A stretch of DNA of 64,000 nt from Prauserella alba (GTDB lineage: Bacteria > Actinomycetota > Actinomycetes > Mycobacteriales > Pseudonocardiaceae). The notes beneath the pieces are model-generated. The model did not search any database. It had not been told where the DNA came from and saw only the letters and a program-made list of their open reading frames with translations. A program made the translations under genes and the position numbers. Below are positions 63,941 to 64,000 of this stretch, in pieces. The stretch covers positions 186,001 through 250,000 of the forward strand of contig NZ_JAMTCH010000007.1 of the NCBI RefSeq assembly GCF_024171735.1, given 5' to 3'. The number at the start of each line of letters is the position of its first letter. Position 1 is the stretch's first letter.

Positions 63941-64000
63941 CCCGCGCTCCTGACCGCGACCGGCCCGCGGTCTGCATACGCGTTGCCTCCCGCGGCGCAC

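Overview
The window is very GC-rich and reads as chromosomal DNA of an actinomycete. Signs of this include many GTG starts, leaderless promoters (TANNNT six to eight bases before the start codon), a type VII (ESX) secretion locus, an F420-type oxidoreductase, an NDMA-dependent alcohol dehydrogenase, SigE-family sigma factors and a DasR-type operator. The protein style and the intergenic repeats point to Pseudonocardiaceae (Saccharomonospora or Amycolatopsis-like), but the genus is inferred and not established. I saw no rRNA, tRNA, CRISPR array, prophage or transposase.

Layout. 0-6.3 kb: a cut-off hypothetical gene, an SDR, pyrE, a Tat-exported flavin amine oxidase, a DUF2784 membrane protein, a SpoU RNA methyltransferase, and a divergent OsmC/ArsR pair. 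6.4-14.4 kb: a molybdopterin oxidoreductase, a LacI regulator divergent from a small-molecule kinase, an intergenic region with DnaA-box-like sites and four 17-bp tandem repeats, an ABC-F ATPase, DedA and YceI. 14.8-24.8 kb: MarR, an FAD-linked oxidase, nagA with a DasR-like site on its promoter, a SigE-family sigma factor, YciI, an NDMA-type alcohol dehydrogenase with its AcoR-like regulator, and a secreted lipase. 24.8-36.6 kb: oxidoreductases, an MFS pump, fba, DUF3151, secreted lipase and nuclease, and purA. 36.6-42 kb: LysR, a zinc-ribbon protein, a DUF3558-like protein lying between two 76-bp direct repeats, GDPD and purD. 42.2-47 kb: an ESX substrate cluster (YxxxD-tailed helical protein, PPE-like protein with collagen-like linker, EspG, EspC-like protein, and a WXG100 protein fused to a lytic transglycosylase domain) without the secretion machine itself. 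47-64 kb: kinase-like protein, AraC/VOC pair, methyltransferase, aminotransferase, PCD-VOC fusion, threonine aldolase/HAD operon, sigma factor with partner, TetR, purB, a TauE/SafE exporter behind a cysteine-type leader peptide, a deacetylase-like protein, an MBL hydrolase and an aldehyde dehydrogenase.

How the genes fit together. pyrE, purA, purD and purB are nucleotide biosynthesis genes dispersed among accessory genes. The order pyrE, spoU, fba, DUF3151, purA resembles the order I recall from Mycobacterium. The most unusual feature is a dispersed repeat family, mostly at gene 3' ends. One form is a perfect hairpin with arms based on GCCCCCAAGGGCACCTTGGT. The other is a half-hairpin joined to a second conserved box (AATCTTCCCCTCGC). 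A second dispersed family of 21-bp tandem units also sits at gene ends.
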